A stretch of DNA of 37,062 nucleotides from DASSYK01 sp036258315 (GCA_036258315.1 DATADX010000005.1:1-37062); one strand, 5' to 3'. Shown: positions 1 to 7,416, numbered from the stretch's first letter. Numbers and translations are program-made. The notes: generated by a model from the sequence alone, not told the origin.

Positions 1-90
1 CTTCGCGAGCTGCTCGGCGACTCGCTCGACGATCCCGACGCGCGGCTCGAGATCGAGCTGGCGCTGCGCGGAGCGGGACCAGCACGGTAG
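1..90 (+). CDS. C-terminal end of a probable PucR/CdaR-type regulator (partial)
   Basis: The window opens inside a reading frame that ends at a TAG at 88-90. Only 29 residues remain. They include the stretch LLGDSLDDPDARLEIELALR, which resembles the last helix of the PucR C-terminal helix-turn-helix domain, where a 'ldDpdaRleLelALr' pattern is common. This is a recognition from a short tail, so it is tentative; a different protein ending is possible. The gene would lie just 15 nt upstream of the lysozyme start and on the same strand. A full-length PucR/CdaR protein also occurs at 14757-16040. Confidence 0.45.
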   Translation, partial: LRELLGDSLDDPDARLEIELALRGAGPAR

Positions 91-105
91 GAACCGAACC
101 TGCGG

Positions 106-888
106 GTGTTGAAGCAGTCGATGATGCGCTTCCAGCGCCGGGGCACCCTGATCCTCGCCCTCGCGGCCGCACTCGCGGTCGTCGCACTGGCGGTCCCGGC
201 CACCGCGCGTTCGGGGACCAAGGCGAAGGGCATTGACGTCTCGCGCTTCAACGGTGCGATCGACTGGCCCGCGGTCCGCCGCGCCGGGATCAAGTTCGCA
301 TTCATCGCCGCGAGCCGCGGCAGCGGCCTCGATTGCACCGTCAGGCCCGAGAGCTGCGGCCCCGACCCGCTCTTCGCAGGCAATCGCCTCGCGGCGCGGG
401 GCGCCGGGGTTCGGGTCGGGGCCTACCACCGCGCCTTCGCCTCCGGCGCGACCCGCGCCGAGGCGCGCGCCGACGCCTGGGCCGAGGCCGACGTCTTCAC
501 CGCCCAGGTCGGGGCCCTCGACCGCGGCGAGCTGATCCCGGTCCTCGATGTCGAGACGCCGTTCGTCGCCCTGACGCAGAAGCGGCTCCGCACCTGGGTC
601 TACGCCTGGCTGAAGCGGGTCCGCAAGCGGCTGCGGGTGCGCCCGATGATCTACACCAACGCCACGAGCTGGGGGGCGACGGGCGATACGACGCAGTTCG
701 CGCGCGCGGGGCATCGCCTGTGGGTCGCGGAATGGGGCGTCTCCCGCCCGACCGTCCCGGCGGGGGGCTGGGCCGGCCACGGCTTCTCGGTCTGGCAGTA
801 CACGAGCTCGGGGTCCGTGCCGGGGATCTCGGGTCGCGTCGATCTCAATCGACTCGGGGTCGGCCTCGGCAAGCTCACGGTCCGCTGA
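106..888 (+). CDS. Secreted glycoside hydrolase family 25 lysozyme
   Basis: This 260-residue protein is a GH25 (Chalaropsis-type) muramidase that should cut the beta-1,4 bond between N-acetylmuramic acid and N-acetylglucosamine in peptidoglycan. A basic N-terminus (residues 8-13) followed by an alanine/valine/leucine-rich stretch to about residue 34 (ending near ATA-RS) looks like a signal peptide, so export is expected. The catalytic domain starts with GIDVSRFNGAIDW (about 43-55) and carries the acidic pair in PVLDVET (about 146-152), the barrel strand MIYTN and the C-terminal VWQYTSSG motif. Length matches a single-domain GH25 enzyme with no wall-binding repeats. The GTG at 106 is used here; ATGs at 121 and 124 are equally possible because no clear ribosome site picks one. 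Role in wall turnover or attack on competitors is inference. Confidence 0.88.
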   Translation: MLKQSMMRFQRRGTLILALAAALAVVALAVPATARSGTKAKGIDVSRFNGAIDWPAVRRAGIKFAFIAASRGSGLDCTVRPESCGPDPLFAGNRLAARGAGVRVGAYHRAFASGATRAEARADAWAEADVFTAQVGALDRGELIPVLDVETPFVALTQKRLRTWVYAWLKRVRKRLRVRPMIYTNATSWGATGDTTQFARAGHRLWVAEWGVSRPTVPAGGWAGHGFSVWQYTSSGSVPGISGRVDLNRLGVGLGKLTVR

Positions 889-900
889 CGCGTGCCGTCC

Positions 901-906
901 TATGCT
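901..906 (+). promoter_or_regulatory. Candidate -10 element of a leaderless promoter
   Basis: TATGCT ends 7 nt before the ATG at 914, the distance expected when transcription starts at the first base of the start codon. No convincing -35 was seen at 16-18 nt upstream. Inference from spacing only. Confidence 0.4.
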
Positions 907-913
907 TCGCGAC

Positions 914-1108
914 ATGGACGAACGACAGGGCCCAAGGCCCGATGAGGAGGGCTTCGGCGAAGCGGATCTGGGCGAGGCGGAGTCGACGAACCCACCCGAC
1001 GACCCCGAGATGATCGAGCCCGACGCCGATCCGCTCGACACCGAGATCGAGGACGCGGACTTCTTCATCGGCACCGAGGACGACGACGACGAAGACGAAT
1101 ACGAGTAG
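914..1108 (+). CDS. Small acidic hypothetical protein
   Basis: A 64-residue protein starting at the ATG at 914. The frame could start at 902, but that ATG lies inside TATGCT (901-906), which looks like a -10 element placed 7 nt before 914, so a leaderless start at 914 is preferred. The product is extremely acidic, ends in a run of Asp/Glu (EDDDDEDEYE), has no hydrophobic segment and is probably disordered. It ends 33 nt before greA. I do not recognise a family. The codon bias matches neighbouring real genes, which supports coding, but function is unknown. Confidence 0.6.
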   Translation: MDERQGPRPDEEGFGEADLGEAESTNPPDDPEMIEPDADPLDTEIEDADFFIGTEDDDDEDEYE

Positions 1109-1141
1109 GCATCGCCGCCCTGCATCTGCCAGGGTGATCGG

Positions 1142-1630
1142 ATGAGCGAATCCGATTCCGGCCGCGAGCCGATCACCGCGGAGGGCGTCGCCGCCCTGCG
1201 GGCCGAGATCGAGCAGCTCGAGGGCGCCGGCCGCACCGAGATCGCGGCGCGCATCAGCGCGGCGCGCGAGCTTGGCGACCTCAAGGAGAACGCCGACTAC
1301 CACATCGCCAAGGACGATCAGGCCCACCTCGAGACCCGGATCAAGCGTCTGCGCACCCGCCTCCGACAGGCGGTCGTCGTCGAGGTCGAGCCGGAGGCCG
1401 ACGCCGACTCGTTCGCGTTCGGACGGACGGCGGAGGTGCTCGACGAATCGAGCGGCCGGGTCAACACCTGGAAGCTGGTCGGCTCCACCGAGGCCGACCT
1501 TGCGCGCGGCAGGCTGTCCGCCGAGTCCCCGGTCGGCCGGGCGCTTCGCGACCGGGCGGTGGGGGACTCCGTGCGCATCGAGACGCCAAAGGGCGACAAG
1601 ACGATGCGCATTCAGCGGCTCGTCGCCTGA
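1142..1630 (+). CDS. greA: Transcription elongation factor GreA/GreB family
   Basis: This 162-residue protein belongs to the Gre factors, which enter the secondary channel of RNA polymerase and stimulate cleavage of backtracked RNA. The N-terminal coiled coil contains the loop motif GDLKENADYHIAK (about 46-58) with the acidic tip residues D and E expected for metal coordination at the polymerase active site. The C-terminal FKBP-like domain ends with SPVGRALRDRAVGDSVRIETPKG-type sequence (about 128 onward), typical of the family. Length fits GreA (about 158-165). The ATG at 1142 follows AGGGTGA, which can act as a ribosome site. It lies 39 nt before the pncB start, same strand, although pncB appears to have its own -10. 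Confidence 0.93.
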   Translation: MSESDSGREPITAEGVAALRAEIEQLEGAGRTEIAARISAARELGDLKENADYHIAKDDQAHLETRIKRLRTRLRQAVVVEVEPEADADSFAFGRTAEVLDESSGRVNTWKLVGSTEADLARGRLSAESPVGRALRDRAVGDSVRIETPKGDKTMRIQRLVA

Positions 1631-1657
1631 CAGCCGATCCGAGCGGGCGGCTCGGCA

Positions 1658-1663
1658 TAGGCT
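1658..1663 (+). promoter_or_regulatory. Candidate -10 element before pncB
   Basis: TAGGCT is separated by 6 nt from the GTG start at 1670, consistent with a leaderless transcript. There is no Shine-Dalgarno sequence between it and the start. No good -35 was found. Inference. Confidence 0.4.
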
Positions 1664-1669
1664 TCGGTC

Positions 1670-3037
1670 GTGGGCGACATCAACGATCCAGGGCTGCTGT
1701 CGCCGGGGCAGACCTCGCTGCTGATCGACCAGTACGAGCTGACGATGGCGGCGAGCTACCACCGCCGTCGAATCAACGAAACGGCGGTGTTCGAGCTGTT
1801 CTTCCGCAGACTGCCGCCGAATCGCGACTGGCTCGTCGCCTGCGGCGCCGGGCCGACCCTGAGGCTCGTCGAGGAGCTTCGCTTCGGTGAGCCGGAGCTC
1901 GGATTCCTGCGGAAGGCCGGCTTCGACGAGGAGTTCCTGGCGGCACTGGCCAAGTTTCGCTTCAGCGGTGAGGTCGAGGGGATGCCCGAGGGGACGCTGG
2001 CCTTCGCCGACGAGCCCGTCCTGCGCGTGACGGCGCCGCGGATCGAGGCGCAGGTGCTGGAGACGCTGCTCCTCAACCAGATCAGCTTCCAGACGATGAT
2101 CGCGACGAAGGCGGCGCGCCTGGTGCTCGCCGCGGGGAGCGGCGAGCCGGGCAGCGGTGGGAGCGTCCTCGACTTCTCCCCCCGCCGTGACCATGGAATC
2201 GATGCCGCAATGAAGGCGGCGCGCGCCTCGGCGATCGCCGGCTGCGCGGGGACCTCGAACGTCGCGGCGGCGATGCGCTTCGGCCTCGACCCGGTCGGGA
2301 CGATGGCGCACTCGTACGTCCTCTCCTTCCCAACCGAGACGGAAGCCTTCGAGGCGTTCCTCCAGGACCAACCGGGCAACGCCGTGCTTCTCGTCGACAC
2401 GTACGACACGCTCGAGGGCGTCCGGAACGCGATCGCAGCCTCGCGGCGAACCCGGGTCCCCCTGCTCGGAATCAGGCTCGACTCGGGGGACCTTGCCGCC
2501 CTCTCCCGGGAGGCGCGCCGGTTGCTGGATGAGGCTGGGATGTCCGAGACCCGGATAGTCGCCAGCGGCGACCTGGCCGAGCCACGGATCGCCGAGCTCG
2601 TCTCGGAGGGGGCCCCGATCGACGTCTGGGGTGTCGGCACCGATCTCGGCACCAGCCCGGACTCACCGGTGGTGAACGGCGTCTACAAGCTCGTCGCCGA
2701 CCACCGCGAAGGCGCGTGGCGCGGAGTGGCGAAGGCGTCGGAGGGCAAGGAGACGCGACCCGGCGCGAAGCAGGTCTACCGCCGCGTCCGCGACGGGGAG
2801 ATCGCGGGAGACGTGATCGGACTGGAGGAGGAATCGATCGACGGGCACCCGCTCCTCGTCCCGATGATGGAGGCCGGCCGCATCCTCCAGGCCGAGTCCA
2901 TCGAGCAGATGCGCGCGAGAACGGCGCGCAGCCTCGCGTCGCTGCCCGCGGGGCTTCGCCGGGGAGGCGGGCGGGCCTACCGGGTCGGCTACTCGCCCGG
3001 ACTGCGCGAGTCGCGTGCCGACGCCGTCGCCGGATGA
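1670..3037 (+). CDS. pncB: Nicotinate phosphoribosyltransferase
   Basis: This 455-residue enzyme couples nicotinate with PRPP, with ATP hydrolysis, to give nicotinate mononucleotide in the NAD salvage (Preiss-Handler) pathway in the cytoplasm. The N-terminal LIDQYELTMAASYHRR (about 23-38) with the following FELFFRRLP is the family signature. The phosphate-binding barrel region shows SGDLAEP (about residues 303-309) and GVGTDLGTSPDSPVVNGVYKL (after about 321), and LDSGDL near 270 fits the PRPP site. Length agrees with actinobacterial PncB proteins. The GTG at 1670 is chosen because it is 6 nt after TAGGCT and directly before the conserved N-terminus. The C-terminal 45 residues are arginine-rich and probably a loose tail. 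Confidence 0.93.
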   Translation: MGDINDPGLLSPGQTSLLIDQYELTMAASYHRRRINETAVFELFFRRLPPNRDWLVACGAGPTLRLVEELRFGEPELGFLRKAGFDEEFLAALAKFRFSGEVEGMPEGTLAFADEPVLRVTAPRIEAQVLETLLLNQISFQTMIATKAARLVLAAGSGEPGSGGSVLDFSPRRDHGIDAAMKAARASAIAGCAGTSNVAAAMRFGLDPVGTMAHSYVLSFPTETEAFEAFLQDQPGNAVLLVDTYDTLEGVRNAIAASRRTRVPLLGIRLDSGDLAALSREARRLLDEAGMSETRIVASGDLAEPRIAELVSEGAPIDVWGVGTDLGTSPDSPVVNGVYKLVADHREGAWRGVAKASEGKETRPGAKQVYRRVRDGEIAGDVIGLEEESIDGHPLLVPMMEAGRILQAESIEQMRARTARSLASLPAGLRRGGGRAYRVGYSPGLRESRADAVAG

Positions 3038-3123
3038 CAAGTTCTCGGCGGGTGGCGACAACCACGCCCTGCTCGGGGGTTTTCCCTACCTGGGCGCGCC
3101 TTCGTTGCTGCGAGGATCATGGG

Positions 3124-3483
3124 GTGCCGATCTCTGTTCTCATCGTCGATGACGACCCCTCGTTCCGGGACCTCGCCGCGCGCCTGCTGGCAGCGTGCGA
3201 CCTCGACGTGGCCGGGCAGGCGGGGAGCGTCGCCGAGGCGCTCGACGCAGCGAAGGCGACCAAGCCGGACGCGGCCCTCGTGGACGTCGATCTGCCGGAC
3301 GGGAACGGGATCGCCCTGGCCGAGCAGCTGACGACCCTTCCCTGGAGCCCGCGGGTCGTGCTCACCTCCGTCGACGGCGATGCCGCCCGGTCCGACGACG
3401 TCAGCCGCAGCGGCGCGGTCACCTTCGTGCACAAGGCCGACCTCCCGAACAGGCCCCTCGACCGCCTTCTCGGCCCCGAGTAG
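3124..3483 (+). CDS. Stand-alone response regulator receiver protein
   Basis: A 119-residue single receiver domain without an output domain. It begins VPISVLIVDDDPSFRDLA; acidic pocket D9-D11, phospho-acceptor D54 in ALVDVDLPDG, T81 in VVLTSVDG and K104 in FVHKAD are all present, so it should be phosphorylated normally. The frame is open far upstream into pncB, but the receiver fold starts at the GTG at 3124. GAGG at 3112-3115 stands 8 nt before it as a ribosome site; the overlapping GAGGAT could alternatively be a -10 for a leaderless start. It lies 30 nt before a NarL-type regulator, so it may receive phosphate from the kinase at 4178-5623 or modulate it. That link is inference. Confidence 0.85.
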   Translation: MPISVLIVDDDPSFRDLAARLLAACDLDVAGQAGSVAEALDAAKATKPDAALVDVDLPDGNGIALAEQLTTLPWSPRVVLTSVDGDAARSDDVSRSGAVTFVHKADLPNRPLDRLLGPE

Positions 3484-3501
3484 GCCCGCGGACGCAGCGG
3501 G

Positions 3502-3507
3502 TAGTGT
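3502..3507 (+). promoter_or_regulatory. Candidate -10 element before the NarL-type regulator
   Basis: TAGTGT ends 6 nt before the GTG at 3514, again the leaderless spacing. No Shine-Dalgarno sequence is present. Inference. Confidence 0.35.
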
Positions 3508-3513
3508 TGGGGC

Positions 3514-4176
3514 GTGGCTGAGCCCCTCCGCGTGGTGATCGGCGAGGACGACGTGCTCCTGCGGGAGGGAATCGCCCGGCTGCTCTCCGAGGCGGGGTTC
3601 GAGGTGGCGGCTCACAGCGGCGACGCCCAGGACTTCCTGCGCCGCGCGCTCGCTCATCGGCCGGACGTCGCGATCGTCGACGTGCAGATGCCGCCGGGCC
3701 TCGAGGACGACGGGCTCCGCGCCGGGCTCGAGCTTCGCCGCCAGCGTCCCGATACGGGGGTCCTGGTGCTGTCGCAGTTCTATGAGGAGCGCTATGCCGT
3801 CGAGCTGATCGGCGAGCATCCCGAGGGCGTCGGCTACCTCCTCAAGGAGCGCGTCGGTGACGTCGAGGCGTTCACCGACGCGGTCAGGCGGGTCGCCGAG
3901 GGGGGCAGCGCGCTCGATCCCGAGATCGTCGGCCGGATGCTCGGACGCCGCCGCGAGGACCGGCCTCTCGACCGGCTCAGTCCGCGGGAGCAGGACGTGC
4001 TCGCCGCGATGGCCGAGGGCAAGTCGAACAAGGGCATCGCCGAGACGCTCGTCGTCACCCCGGCAGCGGTCGAGAAGCACATCACAGGGATCTTCGAGAA
4101 GCTCGAACTGGACTCAGCCGGGACGGAGCACCGCCGGGTGCTTGCGGTCCTGACCTATCTCCGGGACTCATCCTAG
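3514..4176 (+). CDS. NarL/LuxR-family response regulator
   Basis: A 220-residue two-domain response regulator. The receiver domain (about 5-125) has acidic residues E11-D13, phospho-acceptor D56 in VAIVDVQMPPG and K111 in GYLLKERVGD. The C-terminal LuxR-type helix-turn-helix (about 154-215) has the usual LSPREQDVLAAMAEG start and the recognition helix region VTPAAVEKHITGIFEKL. It is the natural partner of the kinase encoded on the opposite strand at 4178-5623: the two stop codons face each other with one base between them. Target genes are not evident; the protein should bind DNA as a dimer once phosphorylated. Confidence 0.92.
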   Translation: MAEPLRVVIGEDDVLLREGIARLLSEAGFEVAAHSGDAQDFLRRALAHRPDVAIVDVQMPPGLEDDGLRAGLELRRQRPDTGVLVLSQFYEERYAVELIGEHPEGVGYLLKERVGDVEAFTDAVRRVAEGGSALDPEIVGRMLGRRREDRPLDRLSPREQDVLAAMAEGKSNKGIAETLVVTPAAVEKHITGIFEKLELDSAGTEHRRVLAVLTYLRDSS

Positions 4177-4177
4177 G

Positions 4178-5623
4178 TCACAGCGGGAGCCTCGCGAACA
4201 CGCGGGTGCCTCCGCCGGTTGGGCTCTCCACCCAGAGTCGGCCGCCGACGGCCGCCGCGCGATCGTGCAAGCCGATCAACCCGGACCCTTCGGCCGGCTT
4301 CGCGCCTCCGACGCCGTCGTCGCTGACCTCGACGCGCAGCATGCCATCCACGGCATCCGCTCTGACCAGCGCCCTGTCGGCCGCGGAATGCTTCGCCGCA
4401 TTCGTGAGGGCCTCGCTGACGATGAAATAGGCGGTTGCCTCGACCGCGGGCGGAAATCGCTCCGCGCTCACCTCGGCGGTGACCGGCAGCGAGATCCGGG
4501 ACACGACCGAGTCGACACCCGATCGAAGGCCGTCCCTGGACAGAACGGGAGGAAGAATGCCGTGCGCCAGCTCCCGCAGTTCCTCGTTCGCCTGCTCGCT
4601 GTGGCCGAGTGCCTCGGCAACGAGCTGCTCGGCCTGCTCATCGCCCCTGCGCATCGCACGCTGCGCCAGCTTCAGCGTGATGACCGTGTGCACCAGCCGC
4701 TGCTGCGCCCCGTCGTGCAGGTCGCGTTCGATCCGCCGGCGAGCCTCGTCTCCCGCGGCGACGACGCGTGCCCGCGAGGCGATCAGCTCGTCTCGGCTCT
4801 CAGCATTGGCGACGGCCGTCGCCACCAGCTCAGTGAACTCGGCGATCTGAGCCTCGGTCTCTGGAGGGAAAGGGCCCCCGCGCGACGAGGCGGCGATCAC
4901 GCCCCAGAGGTGGCCCTCGACCACGATCGGGCAGCCGACCGACGACCGGATCCCGAGCGCCCGGGCCTCCTCGGCGATCGGTCCCGACGCGCGGGCGAAG
5001 CTGTCCAGTCGGACCGGCCCGCCACTCTTCCGGACCTCCCCGGCGATGCTCACCCCCTCGAGGGGGATCCGCGTCCCGACGGTCAACTCACCCCCCTTGG
5101 TCTCGCTCCATGCGGCCACCCCGGTCACGGTCCCATCCGCCTCGTAGCGCTCCATCCGGGCGAGGTCGGCGCCGGAGAGCAGCCCGACCTCCCGGGTGAC
5201 CGTCGCGAAGATCTCTGCCGGGGGCACGGCTCGCGCCACCAGCGTGGCGACGCGACGCAACGCCTCCTGCTCCTCGGCCAGCCCGCGCACAGTGCCGGCG
5301 AGTGCCGAAGTGACCGCCGCGACCACCAGGAACACGGCGAGCGCCACCCAGTTCTCCCCCTCCGCGAGCGAGAACGAGTTGCCCGGCGGCAGGTGGAAGT
5401 ACCCGAAAGCCGCGGCGCTCAGAACCGACGTGAAGACGCCCAGCGCGAGCCCCCAGTAGCGGGACACGAGCATCACCGGGATCATGTACGCGATCACCGT
5501 GCCCTCGACGGGCATGATCTCCCGCAGGCCGTAGATCAGCCCGGTGACCGCGGCGACGCCGACCACGCAAACGAGGACACCGAGCGCGGGTGACCGGGTA
5601 TCGAGCCGCGACACCATCGTCAT
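4178..5623 (-). CDS. Membrane sensor histidine kinase (DUF4118-GAF-HisKA_3-HATPase)
   Basis: A 481-residue DesK/NarX-class kinase. Residues about 13-112 hold four hydrophobic helices of the KdpD-like DUF4118 type (ALGVLVCVVGVAAVTGLIYG; MIPVMLVSRYWGLALGVF; and a third and fourth to about 108). A GAF domain follows (about 125-275). The dimerisation/phosphotransfer helix has ARRRIERDLHDGAQQRL with phospho-histidine H303, the HisKA_3 pattern that pairs with NarL-type regulators. The ATPase domain shows N-box NAAKHS, G1 box DDGVGG and G2 GSGLIGLHDRA. It converges with its presumed partner regulator (3514-4176), an arrangement less common than a co-directional operon. Two ATGs lie at 5623 and 5617. 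The ligand sensed by the GAF or membrane part is unknown. Confidence 0.92.
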   Translation of the reverse strand: MTMVSRLDTRSPALGVLVCVVGVAAVTGLIYGLREIMPVEGTVIAYMIPVMLVSRYWGLALGVFTSVLSAAAFGYFHLPPGNSFSLAEGENWVALAVFLVVAAVTSALAGTVRGLAEEQEALRRVATLVARAVPPAEIFATVTREVGLLSGADLARMERYEADGTVTGVAAWSETKGGELTVGTRIPLEGVSIAGEVRKSGGPVRLDSFARASGPIAEEARALGIRSSVGCPIVVEGHLWGVIAASSRGGPFPPETEAQIAEFTELVATAVANAESRDELIASRARVVAAGDEARRRIERDLHDGAQQRLVHTVITLKLAQRAMRRGDEQAEQLVAEALGHSEQANEELRELAHGILPPVLSRDGLRSGVDSVVSRISLPVTAEVSAERFPPAVEATAYFIVSEALTNAAKHSAADRALVRADAVDGMLRVEVSDDGVGGAKPAEGSGLIGLHDRAAAVGGRLWVESPTGGGTRVFARLPL

Positions 5624-6014
5624 AACAATGTTCGCCTACCGCGGGCCCGAATGCGGCCACGGCCGCGGCTGGGTCACGGTGAGACGTGGGGATATCCCGA
5701 ACAGCTGCTTCGGGCTGCTCGCAGCCAACTCTCGGGCGCGCGGGTATGGCGCCCGAGGCCGGCTCGGATCAGACTTCGGCCATACCCGCAGGCAAGTCCT
5801 CGCTCCGGTGTCGGAACACCTCTCCTCCCACCCGTGACTGCGAGGCGCAAGCACCGGTCCGCGCCGGGGGCGGGGCCATATCCCCCACCTCGCCCCCGGC
5901 CGGGCCGCATCCTTCCCCCTCCCCTCGAAGGGACCGCTTCGAAGAGCGGGCGGTGCGAGGTAGTCAAGAGAACACCTGGCCCAGAGCGGCTCCGGCCCGC
6001 TCCGCGGATCGGAC
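5624..6014. other. 391-bp intergenic region without a convincing gene
   Basis: This lies between the kinase start and the DUF4396 stop, so it should hold the kinase promoter and the end of the CsoR-DUF4396 transcript. Two small inverted repeats are visible. CCCGAA (5696-5701) pairs with TTCGGG (5709-5714) over a 7-nt loop. GCCGGGGGCG (5863-5872) pairs with CGCCCCCGGC (5891-5900) over an 18-nt loop and could act as a loose terminator for the minus-strand transcript. The open frames here are low-complexity Pro/Arg-rich translations and were not accepted as genes. Confidence 0.5.
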
Positions 6015-6503
6015 TCAGTGCCCGTGGTACTGGTGGACCACGGCGTGGCCCTTGCCGCGGGCGATCATGTAGCGGTTCGCCAGGAAGGCGAACGGATATG
6101 CGATCGCGAACCCGAGCGCGACGCTGCCGTACAGCAGGGGATCCCCCACTCCGGCATCCATCGCGCCCGGGACGAGCACCACGACGAGATTGTCGATCGC
6201 CTCCATGATCGTGATCGAGACCGTGTCGCTCGCAAGCGCGATCGACACGATCGCTCCAGCGGCGAGCCCCGCCCGCACCAGCGGCATCGCGGTGAGGCCG
6301 AACCCGAACAGATACGCCAGGCCGACCGCGAGCGCGACCGTGGCGATGTTCGACCAGCCCAGCGCAGTTCCGATCCCGACCCCGGCGATCTCGCCGATCG
6401 CGCAGCCGGTCAGGCAGTGAGTCGTGGCACTGATCGCGAGGCGGTTGAGGGTCTGTCCGGACGGGGCCCGGCCCGCTGTCGTGCTCTCCATTCGCGCTTC
6501 CAT
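6015..6503 (-). CDS. DUF4396 membrane protein, probable CsoR-regulated metal-linked protein
   Basis: A 162-residue integral membrane protein that matches the DUF4396 pattern. The conserved ATTHCLTGCAIGEIAG segment (about 26-41) puts H29, C30, C34 and E38 in or beside the first membrane helix. Three or four further hydrophobic helices follow (about 50-70, 76-92, 104-114, 122-143). The C-terminus is histidine-rich (H153, H157, H160, H162). It starts 3 nt after the csoR stop, so the two are co-transcribed and the upstream CsoR operator should control both. A metal-handling role (copper or similar) fits the regulator and the His/Cys residues but is inference; the family has no function that I know. 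An ATG at 6491 is an alternative start. Confidence 0.8.
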   Translation of the reverse strand: MEARMESTTAGRAPSGQTLNRLAISATTHCLTGCAIGEIAGVGIGTALGWSNIATVALAVGLAYLFGFGLTAMPLVRAGLAAGAIVSIALASDTVSITIMEAIDNLVVVLVPGAMDAGVGDPLLYGSVALGFAIAYPFAFLANRYMIARGKGHAVVHQYHGH

Positions 6504-6506
6504 GCC

Positions 6507-6797
6507 TCAGCGGCTGCCGAGCAAACGGCGGACCGCGTCCATCATCTCCTCGGTCTTCACCTCCCGATTGCCCTCGCTCGCGCCGACGACGCAATGACGG
6601 GCGTGGTCGGTGAGCAGCTCCACCGAGACCTTGTCGAGTGCCGCCTGGACCGCGGAGACCTGCGTGAGGACGTCGATGCAATAGCGCTCCTCGTCGACCA
6701 TTCGCTCGAGCCCTCCGACCTGGCCGGAGATGCGGCGCAGCCGGTTCAGCAGCGCCCCCTTGTTCTCGATGTAGCCGGGCGCGGACGAGTTCGCCAT
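6507..6797 (-). CDS. csoR: CsoR/FrmR-family metal-sensing repressor, copper type
   Basis: A 96-residue all-helical repressor of the CsoR/RcnR/FrmR family. NKGALLNRLRRISGQVGGLERM (about 12-33) is the family N-terminal helix. The ligand set C40, H65 and C69 has the same spacing as the Cys-His-Cys Cu(I) site of Mycobacterium tuberculosis CsoR (C36, H61, C65), so Cu(I) is the most likely effector. Binding of Cu(I) is expected to release the protein from DNA. The start at 6797 lies 7 nt after a TAGGTT -10 candidate (6810-6805), suggesting a leaderless message, and 15 nt from a perfect CsoR-type palindrome (6813-6829), so it should repress itself and DUF4396. No copper ATPase or chaperone is seen in the window. 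Confidence 0.92.
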   Translation of the reverse strand: MANSSAPGYIENKGALLNRLRRISGQVGGLERMVDEERYCIDVLTQVSAVQAALDKVSVELLTDHARHCVVGASEGNREVKTEEMMDAVRRLLGSR

Positions 6798-6804
6798 CGG
6801 TCCA

Positions 6805-6829
6805 AACCTAGCATACCCCCCTGGGGTAT
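6805..6829 (-). promoter_or_regulatory. CsoR operator overlapping the csoR promoter
   Basis: ATACCCC (6813-6819) and GGGGTAT (6823-6829) form a perfect 7-bp inverted repeat with a 3-nt spacer. This matches the G/C-tract palindromes flanked by ATA/TAT known for CsoR operators. On the minus strand it lies immediately upstream of TAGGTT (6810-6805), a -10 candidate 7 nt before the ATG at 6797, so bound repressor would occupy the core promoter. The msrA start at 6899 is 70 nt away on the other strand and could also be affected. Confidence 0.75.
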
Positions 6830-6898
6830 CGTCGAAGCCGTCCGGCGTTCCTTCGCGTAGCGGCTACAGTCGAATGCAACCGACAGAAGGGCGGCACG

Positions 6899-7414
6899 AT
6901 GAGCGACAGCACAGAGACCGCGATCCTCGCCGGAGGCTGCTTTTGGGGAGCACAGGAGCTGCTCCGCCAACGCGACGGCGTCATCTCCACCCGCGTCGGC
7001 TACACCGGCGGCGACGTGCCAAATGCGACGTATCGGAACCACGAGGGCCACGCCGAGGCCGTGGAGATCATCTTCGACCCGGAGCGCATCTCATACCGGG
7101 ACATCCTCGAGTTCTTCTTCCAGATCCACGATCCGACTACCAAGGACCGACAGGGGAACGACATCGGGAGCAGCTACCGCTCGGAGATCTTCTACACGAC
7201 CGACGAGCAGCGCCAGGTCGCGGAGGACACGATCGCCGATGTGGATGCGTCGGGCATTTGGCCGGGCAAGGTCGTCACCAAGGTGAGCGAGTCCGGCCCC
7301 TTCTGGGAGGCCGAGCCCGAGCACCAGGACTACCTCCAGAGGTACCCGAACGGGTACACGTGTCACTTCGTGCGCCCGGACTGGAAGCTGCCGCAGCGCG
7401 AGAAGACCGCCTAG
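6899..7414 (+). CDS. msrA: Peptide methionine sulfoxide reductase MsrA
   Basis: A 171-residue MsrA that reduces the S epimer of methionine sulfoxide in oxidised proteins. The catalytic motif GCFWG is at residues 13-17 (C14 nucleophile), followed by the usual GYTGGDVPNATYRNH and HAEAVEIIFDP segments. The only other cysteine, C155 in NGYTCHFVRPDW, sits where the resolving cysteine of mycobacterial MsrA lies, so a two-cysteine thioredoxin-dependent cycle is expected. GAAGGG about 8 nt before the ATG is a good ribosome site, unlike the leaderless neighbours, and TACAGT (6865-6870) may be its -10. It is divergent from csoR. The stop lies 3 nt from the PAP2 stop on the opposite strand. Confidence 0.95.
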   Translation: MSDSTETAILAGGCFWGAQELLRQRDGVISTRVGYTGGDVPNATYRNHEGHAEAVEIIFDPERISYRDILEFFFQIHDPTTKDRQGNDIGSSYRSEIFYTTDEQRQVAEDTIADVDASGIWPGKVVTKVSESGPFWEAEPEHQDYLQRYPNGYTCHFVRPDWKLPQREKTA

Positions 7415-7416
7415 GG

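Noticed and set aside
875..2371. 498-residue open frame on the minus strand across greA and pncB
   Set aside because: It is antisense to two clearly recognised genes, is Arg/Gly/Leu-rich without family motifs, and is explained by high GC in third positions.
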